Under the pieces are notes generated by a model that was not told the DNA's origin, ran no database searches, and saw nothing but the letters and a program-made list of their open reading frames with translations. From Candidatus Cloacimonadota bacterium (lineage in GTDB: Bacteria; Cloacimonadota; Cloacimonadia; Cloacimonadales; TCS61): DNA of 34,082 nucleotides. The position numbers and the translations under genes were made by a program. The stretch is from contig JAIPGP010000037.1 in NCBI GenBank assembly GCA_021735645.1, forward strand, positions 1 to 34,082, written 5' to 3'. Shown here one piece after another: positions 1 to 7,706 of the stretch (position 1 is the first letter of the stretch; every line of letters starts with the position of its first letter).

Positions 1-133
1 AAGCAGATTCGACTGATGAAACTGTGAATGCTTGGAATGAACTTTGTCGGAAAGCCGTGTGCGGGAAAACCGCATGCACGGTTTGATGAGGGGGACAGGT
101 GGATAGAATACTTGAAGCCTGTCTCTACTCTAC
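1..133 (+). ncRNA. Group II intron, 3' end (domains V and VI)
   Basis: Bases 52-84 fold into a typical group II intron domain V hairpin. The lower stem pairs AAGCCGTG with CACGGTTT and contains the catalytic AGC triad at 53-55. There is a two-base bulge (TG, 75-76), and the upper stem TGCGG/CCGCA is closed by a GAAAA loop. Domain VI follows at about 91-126, where GGGGGACAGG pairs with CCTGTCTCT. The element ends in the usual CTACTCTAC, which puts the 3' splice boundary near 133/134. Domains I to IV and the intron-encoded reverse transcriptase are not in the window; bases 1-50 would be the end of domain IV. The exact boundary is uncertain by a few bases. The fold is directly visible; whether the intron is complete and active cannot be judged here. 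Confidence 0.87.
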
Positions 134-545
134 TGGTTAGTAAATATATTCCTTCTCCTCTTCCCATCTTCTATTTTTTTTGCCTGATCGGCTCGACACA
201 TTAACACGGTCGCTGAATACAGCTAATGTACTCCAAAATCCTGTTCTCACCTTCGTTCTTAATATTGCATTCTTTCGCGGTTTTCACGGTTACATAAGTC
301 TTACATTACATTATCAATGTGTTCAGTGGCACAAGGATAATTTTGAATTTTGGATTAAGAATGTAATTTAATATAATCGAAGGCTGGCTGAGGTTAGTTA
401 CCACCATTTATTTTGCTAATCCTGTAAATTTATTTAATCTTGATAATCCTGATTCTAAAGATTCGGGCGAAGAGACTACTTTATTATTGACAAAAAAAGG
501 GGTGAGATAGTTTGTTTCAGAAATTTTATATCAGGAGAATAAGTT
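134..545. other. Gene-free region between intron and tdh
   Basis: No convincing coding region is seen in these 412 bases. The first part is pyrimidine-rich (about 150-180). At 416-465 there is a short imperfect repetition of TAATCCTG and TAATCTTG phrases. A perfect -35-like TTGACA lies at 487-492, but the best -10 options at 15 to 18 bases are weak (TAGTTT, TTTGTT), so it is only a candidate promoter for the tdh operon. An AGGAG ribosome binding site at 533-537 sits just before the tdh start. Confidence 0.6.
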
Positions 546-1496
546 ATGAAGAAGATATTAGTAACTGGGGGAGTTGGTCAAATCGGTTCTGAACTGGTGA
601 TGGAATTACGGCGGGTGTATGGAGCCGGGAATGTGATTTGCGGTGTAAATAGAACTAAGCCGGAAGGCGAGTTAAAAGAATCCGGACCTTGCGAAGTAGT
701 GGATTGCACAAATGTTCAGCAAGTGGCAGATGTAGTTAAGAAGTATAAAGTTGATACCATTTATCATCTGGCAGCGATTTTATCAGCAGTGGCAGAAGCC
801 AAGCCTAACCTTGCCTGGAATGTGAATATCAATGCGCTTTATAATGTGCTGGAAGTAGCCAGAGAAGAGAAATGTGCCGTATTTACACCCAGTTCTATTG
901 GTGCCTTTGGAGCATCTACTCCTTTGGATAACACACCTCAGGATACTATCCAGCGTCCATCCACCATGTATGGTGTAACCAAAGTAGCTGGAGAATTATT
1001 ATGCGATTATTATTATAAGAGATTCGGTGTGGATACGCGTGGTGTACGCTATCCGGGGATCATTTCTAATGTAACACTGCCTGGTGGGGGAACAACAGAT
1101 TATGCTGTGGAAATATATTATGAAGCTATCAGGAATAAGAAATATACCTGTAACCTGCCGGCAGGCACATTTTTAGATATGATGTATATGCCTGATGCTC
1201 TTAATGCCTGTATAGACTTGATGGAAGCAGACGGAGCAAAACTTATTCACCGTAATGCTTTCAATGTGACAGCGATGAGCTTTGATCCTGAGATAATTGC
1301 AGCAGAGATCAAAAAGCACATTCCTGAATTTGTGATGGATTATAAAGTTGACGCAGTGAAAGCCGGAATCGCCAATAGCTGGCCAAATTCCATGGATGAC
1401 AGTGCAGCCCGGGCAGAATGGGGCTGGAAACCCAGCTATGATCTGGCAGCTATGACCACAGATATGCTGGAAGTATTAGGCAAGAAACTGAAATAA
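546..1496 (+). CDS. tdh: L-threonine 3-dehydrogenase, short-chain/epimerase type
   Basis: This 316-residue protein oxidises L-threonine to 2-amino-3-ketobutyrate with NAD+ in the cytoplasm. It belongs to the extended short-chain dehydrogenase (UDP-galactose epimerase-like) family, not the zinc-dependent E. coli Tdh family. Visible features are the Rossmann glycine motif GGVGQIG at residues 8-14, the YHLAA segment near 73-77, the catalytic serine region TPSSIGAFG at 114-122 and the YGVTK catalytic pair (Tyr142, Lys146). Length matches the family. The start is supported by AGGAG at 533-537. It leads an operon: acpS begins one base after its stop, and kbl, which uses its product, follows. That pairing favours threonine dehydrogenase over a generic sugar epimerase. 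The expected product of the two steps is glycine plus acetyl-CoA, consistent with amino-acid fermentation. Confidence 0.88.
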   Translation: MKKILVTGGVGQIGSELVMELRRVYGAGNVICGVNRTKPEGELKESGPCEVVDCTNVQQVADVVKKYKVDTIYHLAAILSAVAEAKPNLAWNVNINALYNVLEVAREEKCAVFTPSSIGAFGASTPLDNTPQDTIQRPSTMYGVTKVAGELLCDYYYKRFGVDTRGVRYPGIISNVTLPGGGTTDYAVEIYYEAIRNKKYTCNLPAGTFLDMMYMPDALNACIDLMEADGAKLIHRNAFNVTAMSFDPEIIAAEIKKHIPEFVMDYKVDAVKAGIANSWPNSMDDSAARAEWGWKPSYDLAAMTTDMLEVLGKKLK

Positions 1497-1497
1497 A

Positions 1498-1869
1498 ATG
1501 ATAATTGGCATAGGTACTGATCTGATCGAAGTATCGCGTTTTGAGAAGAGCATCAGTAAGCCGAGATTTCTGGAGAAGGTCTTTACAGAGCAGGAACTGG
1601 AGCTTTGCGGGCATAAGCAATCGCGAGTGCAGAGTCTGGCAGCCCGATTTGCAGCTAAGGAAGCGTGTATGAAGGCATTAGGCACAGGCTGGAGCGAAGG
1701 TGTGAGTTTTAGTGAAATAGAAGTTTTGAATAATTCTCAGGGAGCGCCGGTGATGGTTTTGCATGGAACAACGCAGCAGCGTGCTCAGGAGCTGGGAGTG
1801 GAAAATATACATATAACGCTCTCTCACTTACATGAGATAGCCAGTGCGACAGTAATTCTGGAGAAATAA
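1498..1869 (+). CDS. acpS: Holo-[acyl-carrier-protein] synthase
   Basis: This enzyme transfers 4'-phosphopantetheine from coenzyme A to the conserved serine of acyl carrier protein, activating it for fatty acid synthesis. The 123-residue length is normal. The N-terminal motif GIGTDLIEVSRFE carries the magnesium ligand Asp8, and RFAAKEACMKALGTG (residues 50-64) carries the second acidic ligand Glu55. The C-terminal ITLSH motif (about 106-110) is also present. The ATG is one base after the tdh stop, so the two are almost certainly co-transcribed and probably translationally coupled; no separate strong ribosome binding site is seen. Its place between the two threonine-degradation genes is unusual, since it has no direct role in that pathway beyond the shared use of CoA. 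Confidence 0.93.
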   Translation: MIIGIGTDLIEVSRFEKSISKPRFLEKVFTEQELELCGHKQSRVQSLAARFAAKEACMKALGTGWSEGVSFSEIEVLNNSQGAPVMVLHGTTQQRAQELGVENIHITLSHLHEIASATVILEK

Positions 1870-1886
1870 ATATAACGGAGGAAACT

Positions 1887-3113
1887 ATGGCTTTAGAAAA
1901 ATTAAACAAAGCTCTGCAGACAGAGATTGACGAATTATTTGCCAAAGGAACGGCAAAAGGTGCTGAACTGGTGATCACTGAGATCATTAAACCTTCAGGG
2001 AAAAAAGGACCACGCTATCTGATAGATGGCTATGGCGATAAGGAATTCATTAAAATGAATGCTAATTCCTATCTGGGCATGAGCATGAAACCGGAAGTGA
2101 TAGCAGCAGAAGAAGCAGCAGCTCAGAAATATGGCGTAGGACCGGGTGCTGTGAGATTTATCAGCGGAACACATACTCCGCATATCGAACTGGAAGCGAA
2201 GCTGGCAGAATTCCATGGCAGGGAAGCAGCCATGATCTTCTCATCTGCCTATGTGACATCTTTAGGTGTGATCTTTCCTCTCACAGACAAAGAAACTGTG
2301 CTGGTATCAGATGAATTAAACCATAACTGCATCATTCAAGCAATGCGGTTATGCCGTCCAGCCGGAAAATATATTTATAAGCACAATAATATGGAAGATT
2401 TACGAGCAAAACTGGAAGAAGCTGTGGATAAAGGCAAGCGCTGTCTGGTTATCACAGACGGTATTTTCTCCATGCGTGGAGACCACTGTCCATTTGATCA
2501 ACTGGTGCCTATCTGCAAAGAATTTGAAGATAAGTTTCCGGAAGGCGTGATCACAATAGCTGATGATTCTCATGGCGTGGGTGCTTTTGGAGCAACCGGC
2601 AGAGGAACAGAAGAATATACCGGAACTCAGGTAGATATCCTGATCGGAACCATGGGTAAAGCTTATGGCGTGAATGGCGGATATGTGGTAGCATCCAAGA
2701 CAGTACTGGATTATCTGCGTCAGAAAGCGCCTATGTATATATACAGTAATCCAATAACCTGTTCAGAGGCAGCCGCTGTGCTGAAAGTTCTGGAATTTGT
2801 AGATACCCCAGCCGGAAAAGAGCGAATCGATCATCTGGCAAAAATGACAGCCAAGTTTGAGAAAGGACTTATCGACCTTGGTTATGAAACCATCCCTGGA
2901 CCACATCCTGTAGTACCTCTGATGGTGAGAGATACTCCCAAAACTGCTGACCTGGTGAAATACCTGACCGCCAATGGCGTACTGGGAACCGGCTTGAATT
3001 TTCCGGTAGTACCTAAGGGTGACGAAGAAATTCGTTTCCAGGTGAATGGTGACCATACTGAATATGACATAGATTTTGTTCTTGATATTTTAAAGAAATA
3101 TAAGGAACAATAA
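1887..3113 (+). CDS. kbl: Glycine C-acetyltransferase (2-amino-3-ketobutyrate CoA ligase)
   Basis: This 408-residue pyridoxal-phosphate enzyme of the alpha-oxoamine synthase family cleaves 2-amino-3-ketobutyrate with CoA into glycine and acetyl-CoA. Visible motifs are NANSYLGM (58-65), the SDELNHNCII segment (141-150), DDSHGVGAFG (226-235) and the Schiff-base lysine Lys258 in GTMGKAYG (254-261), followed by the GGYVV strand. A strong GGAGG ribosome binding site at 1878-1882 fixes the start. It is the third gene of the tdh-acpS-kbl operon and ends before a strong terminator at 3123-3161. Serine palmitoyltransferase and 8-amino-7-oxononanoate synthase share this fold and cannot be excluded from sequence alone. 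The tdh gene upstream makes Kbl the best reading. Confidence 0.86.
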   Translation: MALEKLNKALQTEIDELFAKGTAKGAELVITEIIKPSGKKGPRYLIDGYGDKEFIKMNANSYLGMSMKPEVIAAEEAAAQKYGVGPGAVRFISGTHTPHIELEAKLAEFHGREAAMIFSSAYVTSLGVIFPLTDKETVLVSDELNHNCIIQAMRLCRPAGKYIYKHNNMEDLRAKLEEAVDKGKRCLVITDGIFSMRGDHCPFDQLVPICKEFEDKFPEGVITIADDSHGVGAFGATGRGTEEYTGTQVDILIGTMGKAYGVNGGYVVASKTVLDYLRQKAPMYIYSNPITCSEAAAVLKVLEFVDTPAGKERIDHLAKMTAKFEKGLIDLGYETIPGPHPVVPLMVRDTPKTADLVKYLTANGVLGTGLNFPVVPKGDEEIRFQVNGDHTEYDIDFVLDILKKYKEQ

Positions 3114-3122
3114 TTAATAAAT

Positions 3123-3161
3123 AAGACCCTGCTATCTGATGATAGCGGGGTCTTTATTTTT
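3123..3161 (+). terminator. Rho-independent terminator after kbl
   Basis: A 14-bp stem (AAGACCCTGCTATC paired with GATAGCGGGGTCTT, one G-T pair) with a TGAT loop spans 3123-3154 and is followed by TATTTTT. It closes the tdh-acpS-kbl operon. The T tract ends only six bases before the rsmI start codon. Confidence 0.9.
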
Positions 3162-3167
3162 AGCATT

Positions 3168-3998
3168 ATGAAAAATAAGGGAATTCTCTATCTGGTACCC
3201 ACTCCAATAGGCAATTTAAAAGACATTACACTGCGAGCTATCGAGATATTGAAAGCAGTAGATTTGATAGGAGCGGAGGATACACGCACTTCCGGCTATT
3301 TACTGAAACACTATGAAATAGACACTCCGCAGATAAGTTATCACAAATTTAACGAGAAGAAGCGCAGTGGCGAATTAGTGCAAAGACTGCTTAATGGAGA
3401 AAACATAGCTATCATCAGCGATGCCGGCAGCCCGGCAATCAGTGATCCGGCAGCCGAAATCACGCAGCAGGCAATTGCTAACGGAGTGCGGGTAGAAGCG
3501 CTGCCAGGTGCAACGGCTTTTGTCCCGGCACTTTCCGCTTCCGGCTTACCGGCGGAGCGTTTTTATTTCATAGGTTTTCTGCCCGAAAAGAAGAAAGATA
3601 GTGCCCAGCTATTAAACAGGCTTTCAAACTGTCCTGATACCTTGATATTCTATGTATCACCCCATGATATCAAGAGCTTTGTGGTGGAGCTGCAAAGATA
3701 TTTTGGCAATAGAGCTGTCACACTGGCAAGAGAACTCAGCAAGTTGCACGAAGAATATATCCACAGCAGTTTAGAGGAACTATCTGCCGGCAGAGAAATT
3801 ACTTTACGGGGTGAATTTGTAGCTGTAGTAGCTGGTAAAGAGACAGAGGAAGTATCAGATGAATCATTGCAGCAGCAGATACTCGCCATGCAGGCAGCAG
3901 GAAAATCTAACCGTGAAATAGTAGATAGTATATCATTACAAGAAAACATATCAGCGAATCGGGTAAAAAAACTATTATACTTTGAGAATAAAAGATAA
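3168..3998 (+). CDS. rsmI: 16S rRNA (cytidine-1402-2'-O)-methyltransferase RsmI
   Basis: This protein methylates the 2'-OH of C1402 in the decoding centre of 16S rRNA using S-adenosylmethionine. The 276-residue length is normal. Diagnostic motifs are LYLVPTPIGNLKDIT (7-21), GAEDTRTS (35-42), ISDAGSPAISDPA (83-95) and LPGATA (112-117), typical of the tetrapyrrole methylase-fold RsmI family. The start is chosen because the family begins a few residues before the YLVPTPIGNL strand, leaving no room for a later start. No ribosome binding site is visible: the ATG lies just after the T tract of the kbl terminator. Transcription may therefore begin around the terminator, or depend on read-through. 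The gene is followed by 84 bases before the signalling cluster, with no terminator seen. Confidence 0.93.
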   Translation: MKNKGILYLVPTPIGNLKDITLRAIEILKAVDLIGAEDTRTSGYLLKHYEIDTPQISYHKFNEKKRSGELVQRLLNGENIAIISDAGSPAISDPAAEITQQAIANGVRVEALPGATAFVPALSASGLPAERFYFIGFLPEKKKDSAQLLNRLSNCPDTLIFYVSPHDIKSFVVELQRYFGNRAVTLARELSKLHEEYIHSSLEELSAGREITLRGEFVAVVAGKETEEVSDESLQQQILAMQAAGKSNREIVDSISLQENISANRVKKLLYFENKR

Positions 3999-4082
3999 TA
4001 AATAAGCTTTTACTTGACCTATTTTTAGCAATATACTCTTTTAAATTTGAGGAAAAGGGAAATTATAGAAGCTTAGGGGAAT

Positions 4083-4643
4083 ATGAAAGGAATAAAAGTA
4101 GTAATTGGTTTACTTTTTTTAATAGCAATAGGACCATACTATATATATTCTCAGGCAGATGAACAGGAGCTGAAATTAGTTTTTATCGAGCGATTTACTC
4201 AATTTATTGATTGGAATTCAAATCAGTTATCTGATATAGAGGATGTAAGCAAAGAGTTTGTTATAGGCACAACCGGAGATAGTGAGTACGCAGAAATTCT
4301 GCACAGTTTTTTTAGCGGGAGGAAATTGAAGGGAAAGCCGGTAAAAATAATAACAGCTCAAAATAAAGAAGACTATTTGAAATGTAACCTGCTTCATGTA
4401 TCGGATATGGATGATAAAAAACTGAATACATTAGTGGAGACGGTGTCACGATTACCAATTTTAACTATAAGTGATAGAGAAGAATACTCCGAATCTGGGA
4501 TACAGATCACCATTTGCCGACAGGGAGAGCATTTGGGGTTTTGCATCAATGAAACAGCTCTGGCAGGTTCTGGTTTAAAAGCAAATTATCTGTTACTGGA
4601 ATCCGCCAGGATCATAAATCCAGTCCTCAAGGAACGTCCGTGA
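4083..4643 (+). CDS. YfiR-like (DUF4154) exported regulatory protein
   Basis: The 186-residue product starts with a hydrophobic segment (about residues 4-19) that reads as a signal peptide or N-terminal anchor, so it should act in the periplasm. The rest resembles the YfiR/DUF4154 family. Visible are the aromatic segment VFIERFTQFIDW (33-44), GKPVKI (84-89), CNLLHVSDMDD (101-111), LPILTISD (124-131), GIQITICRQGEHLGFCIN (139-156) and a closing LLLESARII helix. Cysteines are at 101, 145 and 154. In Pseudomonas, YfiR binds and represses the periplasmic sensor of the diguanylate cyclase YfiN. Here the partner is probably the kinase encoded downstream, whose GTG start overlaps this stop codon. An AGGGGA ribosome binding site lies at 4075-4080. 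The family call rests on motif pattern, not a database search. Confidence 0.7.
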   Translation: MKGIKVVIGLLFLIAIGPYYIYSQADEQELKLVFIERFTQFIDWNSNQLSDIEDVSKEFVIGTTGDSEYAEILHSFFSGRKLKGKPVKIITAQNKEDYLKCNLLHVSDMDDKKLNTLVETVSRLPILTISDREEYSESGIQITICRQGEHLGFCINETALAGSGLKANYLLLESARIINPVLKERP

Positions 4644-7549
4644 AACGGTTTTCTATCAGTTTCAAGATTTCTTTCTGGGTTTTTGCCCTGACCAGTTTAA
4701 TAGTCATAACAATCGGAATATTTCTGGTAAATAATTATAAAACATTAGCGGAAGAAGACTTTATAAGAAGCAGTAAAATAAAAGCAGACCTGATGAGTGA
4801 TAATTGCGTGATACCTTTGGCATTTTATCTTGATATGGCAGGCGTGCGCACCAAGCTGGAGAAATTTAAAATCTATCCCTCTATCAGGCAATGCATAATC
4901 TATGATCAGAATCAAGAATCTGTAGCAGGATATTTTGCTGAAGAAGTAGATGTATATGAAGGAAGTGTATATCAGGATACAACGTTTTTCATCAATGGTG
5001 ATCTGCATTCATTTCTGCCAATAATGTATCATGATAAAGTTTACGGGACGATATTTCTTTGTGAAGATACTTCCGCCTTATACCAGAAAGTTCTCAATTT
5101 CACCTATATTACACTAATAGTAGGATTATTGCTGATCCTGATATTTTATTTAGTGACTCGAAATCTGCAAAAGACCGTATCTGAGCCATTAAGCCGGTTA
5201 ATAGAAGCCACGGAGAATGTATCTAATGCCCAGGAATTCAGCCGTAAGCTGGAGATAGGCAACAATGATGAGATTGGCAGGCTATATGCCGGATTTTATA
5301 AGCTGATATCTCATTTGGAGATGGAAGAGAGCCAAAAGACCTCCTTCAGTCATGAATTATCTGAAACGCTTGAGAAGCTGAAGAAGAGCCGGGAAGAAAT
5401 AATTGGCTTAATGCATGCCTTAAGCAAAGAAGTAGAAGCCAAGAACGAGACAGTGTCCATGCTGGAAGAGACCTGGCAGCGTTTTGAATTGACAGTTAAA
5501 GGTTCTAATGATGGATTATGGGACTGGAAAGACTTGGGAAGTGACCAGCAATGGTGGTCACCAAAAGTATTTAGTCTGCTGCATTATTCAGAGACAGAAA
5601 TAAAACCCTGCCGAGCCAGTTTCAAGAAGCTGGTACATCCTGCCGATATAAACCGGGAACTGGAAATGATGCGAGACCATCTGGAAAGCAATCTGCCTTA
5701 TGACATTCGTCTGAGACTGCAGTTAAAAGACGGAATTTTCCGCTGGTTCAGGTTACGGGGACAGGCTCTTTGGGATGAAAATAATACGCCGGTCAGAATG
5801 AGCGGTTCGATACAGGATATAGACAAGCAGCAGAAACTGAAACAGCAGATGCAATCTCAGATTTCGGATCTGGAGACTATTTCTAAAACGGCGATAAGGA
5901 TCAATGAAAGCAGTGCGCCTGATCAGATTTGCCAAATGCTGGGAGAAGAAATTTATCGTCTGAATCCTGGCAGTTACGTAGTAATAAGTCTTTATGATCC
6001 TCAGGAAGATGCTATCCTGATAAAATCAGACTTTGGTTTTGATCAGTATCGGGATGAAATTCAGCGGATAATTGGAAACGACTTCCGTACATTTAAACTG
6101 AAAATCGATAATTCTATATTACGGTTAATACCAATGGTCAATATGAGCCAGATGATCGTTATGGAAAATGGCATATATGATCTACTGGGGCATAATGTGT
6201 CTAAAACAGTCTGTAAGCTATTCCTGAGATTTCTGGATATTGAAGAAGTATATCATATAGGTTTTTCCATCACTGAGACGGCTTCTGGAGGAATGACGCT
6301 CATGATTCCTTCAGGCAACCACCCACAACATGTGCAGGTAATGGAAACCCTGATGAATTACAGCAGCGCAGTTCTGCAGAGAATATTCATCAATCAGCAA
6401 TTGCAACGTAAACAGGAAGAGCTTGATATGGCAATAAACAGCACTGATATGGGTATGTGGAGCTGGAATCTGCAAACAAATCAGTCCACATATAATGACA
6501 AGTGGTTTTCCATGTTAGGCTGGGACAGGGAAGATGTGATCACTACCCAGCCAGTCTGGGAAAATCTTTTGCATCCTTCTGAGAAAGAAGCCTGTCTGCA
6601 GAGATTGCGGGATTATACAGATGGCAGGACAGATCATTACGTTTCGGAATACCGTCTGCAAACCAAATCAGGAAACTGGAAATGGATTCACAGTCAGGGT
6701 AAAATAGTAAGCTGGACAAAAGATGGAGAGCCTTTACTCATGCTGGGAATACACCTGGACATTGACAACCGGCGCCGTAATGAAGATCAGGTGAAGAAGC
6801 TGAATGAGGAACTGGAAGAGCGTGTAAAACAAAGGACAGAGGAGCTTGAGAAGACAATTTATGAGCTGGAAGAATTCAGTTATTCCATCTCACATGACCT
6901 GAAAGCACCGCTGCGGGCAATTGGTGGTTTCGCTGAAATATTGAGAGAAGATCATAGTCACTTACTTGATGAAGAAGCACTTAAACTGCTGGGAGTAATA
7001 GAAGAGAATGTTTGGATGATGGGGCAATTAATCGAAGATTTATTGTATTTTGTCCGTTTAAGCCGTTTACCACTCAAGGTAGCGACCTTAGATCTGGGAC
7101 TGATCGCCTGGAATGCTTATAATCATTTGCAGTCTGGCAGGAAGAAGGAAGACATTGATCTAACGATAGCCAATTTAAAAACCACTAAGGGTGATGCTTC
7201 TCAGATCAAACTGCTTTTCACTCATCTTCTGGAAAATGCAATAAAGTATCGGAAACCTGAAGGTAAACTCCAGATCGTAGTCGGAATAGAAACTATAACC
7301 GGTAAAGACTATTATTATGTGAAAGATACTGGAATTGGTTTTGACATGCAGTATGCGCATAATATCTTTAAGATATTCCATAAATTACATTCTTCCGAAT
7401 ATTACAAGGGAACAGGAGTAGGTCTGGCAATTGTGAAGAGAATAATAGAAAAACATAATGGCGAAATTTTTGCTGAAAGTGAAATCGATAAAGGAACAAC
7501 ATTCTACTTTCGCCTGGACGTAAAAGAAGATCAACAACAAAGCACATAG
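4640..7549 (+). CDS. Membrane sensor histidine kinase (CHASE8-like, HAMP, PAS, GAF-like, PAS)
   Basis: This 969-residue kinase starts at GTG 4640, overlapping the YfiR-like stop by four bases (GTGA), with AAGGAA at 4629-4634 as a likely ribosome binding site. Transmembrane helices at about 12-31 and 154-172 enclose an extracytoplasmic sensor. Its NCVIPLAFYLD and IRQCIIYDQNQE segments resemble the CHASE8 domain of YfiN-type proteins. A HAMP domain (about 173-230), coiled coil, PAS (280-395), GAF-like region (410-590), second PAS (595-712) and a second coiled coil follow. The kinase core has the phosphoacceptor His752 in SHDLKAPLRA, the N box with Asn866 in LLENAIKY, the G1 box DTGIGFD at 896-902 and the G2 box GTGVGLAI at 924-931. 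It lacks a receiver domain. The HisKA form resembles phytochrome-like kinases. Probable role: transmit a periplasmic signal gated by the YfiR-like protein. Confidence 0.88.
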   Translation: MKRFSISFKISFWVFALTSLIVITIGIFLVNNYKTLAEEDFIRSSKIKADLMSDNCVIPLAFYLDMAGVRTKLEKFKIYPSIRQCIIYDQNQESVAGYFAEEVDVYEGSVYQDTTFFINGDLHSFLPIMYHDKVYGTIFLCEDTSALYQKVLNFTYITLIVGLLLILIFYLVTRNLQKTVSEPLSRLIEATENVSNAQEFSRKLEIGNNDEIGRLYAGFYKLISHLEMEESQKTSFSHELSETLEKLKKSREEIIGLMHALSKEVEAKNETVSMLEETWQRFELTVKGSNDGLWDWKDLGSDQQWWSPKVFSLLHYSETEIKPCRASFKKLVHPADINRELEMMRDHLESNLPYDIRLRLQLKDGIFRWFRLRGQALWDENNTPVRMSGSIQDIDKQQKLKQQMQSQISDLETISKTAIRINESSAPDQICQMLGEEIYRLNPGSYVVISLYDPQEDAILIKSDFGFDQYRDEIQRIIGNDFRTFKLKIDNSILRLIPMVNMSQMIVMENGIYDLLGHNVSKTVCKLFLRFLDIEEVYHIGFSITETASGGMTLMIPSGNHPQHVQVMETLMNYSSAVLQRIFINQQLQRKQEELDMAINSTDMGMWSWNLQTNQSTYNDKWFSMLGWDREDVITTQPVWENLLHPSEKEACLQRLRDYTDGRTDHYVSEYRLQTKSGNWKWIHSQGKIVSWTKDGEPLLMLGIHLDIDNRRRNEDQVKKLNEELEERVKQRTEELEKTIYELEEFSYSISHDLKAPLRAIGGFAEILREDHSHLLDEEALKLLGVIEENVWMMGQLIEDLLYFVRLSRLPLKVATLDLGLIAWNAYNHLQSGRKKEDIDLTIANLKTTKGDASQIKLLFTHLLENAIKYRKPEGKLQIVVGIETITGKDYYYVKDTGIGFDMQYAHNIFKIFHKLHSSEYYKGTGVGLAIVKRIIEKHNGEIFAESEIDKGTTFYFRLDVKEDQQQST

Positions 7550-7613
7550 TGACATTTTTTTTGTGAGATAGTGTAATGTTGTGGGACTGGTAATCCAAAT
7601 AATTACTATGTAG

Positions 7614-7648
7614 TTGCAGTCAGATAATTTAATAATTATTGACTGCAA
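7614..7648. promoter_or_regulatory. Palindrome overlapping the -35 box of the downstream kinase gene
   Basis: TTGCAGTCA (7614-7622) is exactly inverted as TGACTGCAA (7640-7648). The inner arms ATAATT (7624-7629) and AATTAT (7634-7639) continue the symmetry, so the dyad is 15 bp with one unpaired G and a four-base centre. There is no T tract, which argues against a terminator. The right arm covers the -35 box TTGACT of the promoter at 7639-7667, the usual layout of a repressor operator. Confidence 0.6.
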
Positions 7649-7667
7649 ACAAGAGAATCGTTATTTT
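7639..7667 (+). promoter_or_regulatory. Candidate sigma-70 promoter for the REC-kinase gene
   Basis: TTGACT (7639-7644, five of six consensus bases) is separated by 17 bases from TATTTT (7662-7667, four of six). Transcription would start near 7674, leaving a leader of about 33 bases before the ATG at 7707. The -35 box overlaps a palindrome, so regulated transcription is plausible. It is inferred from consensus only. Confidence 0.5.
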
Positions 7668-7706
7668 GTGCAGTAAAAAATGAGAGAAAAATTATAAAGA
7701 GAAGAA

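Noticed and set aside
180-371. A 63-codon open frame with a TTG start after the intron
   Set aside because: No ribosome binding site, no domain and atypical composition; it lies in low-complexity AT-rich intergenic sequence.
1887-3113. Serine palmitoyltransferase or BioF as identity of the third operon gene
   Set aside because: The fold is shared, but co-transcription with threonine dehydrogenase makes glycine C-acetyltransferase more likely; kept as an alternative in the entry.
7614-7648. Inverted repeat as a terminator after the first kinase gene
   Set aside because: No T tract follows on either strand, and the right arm overlaps a good -35 box, so an operator is a better reading.
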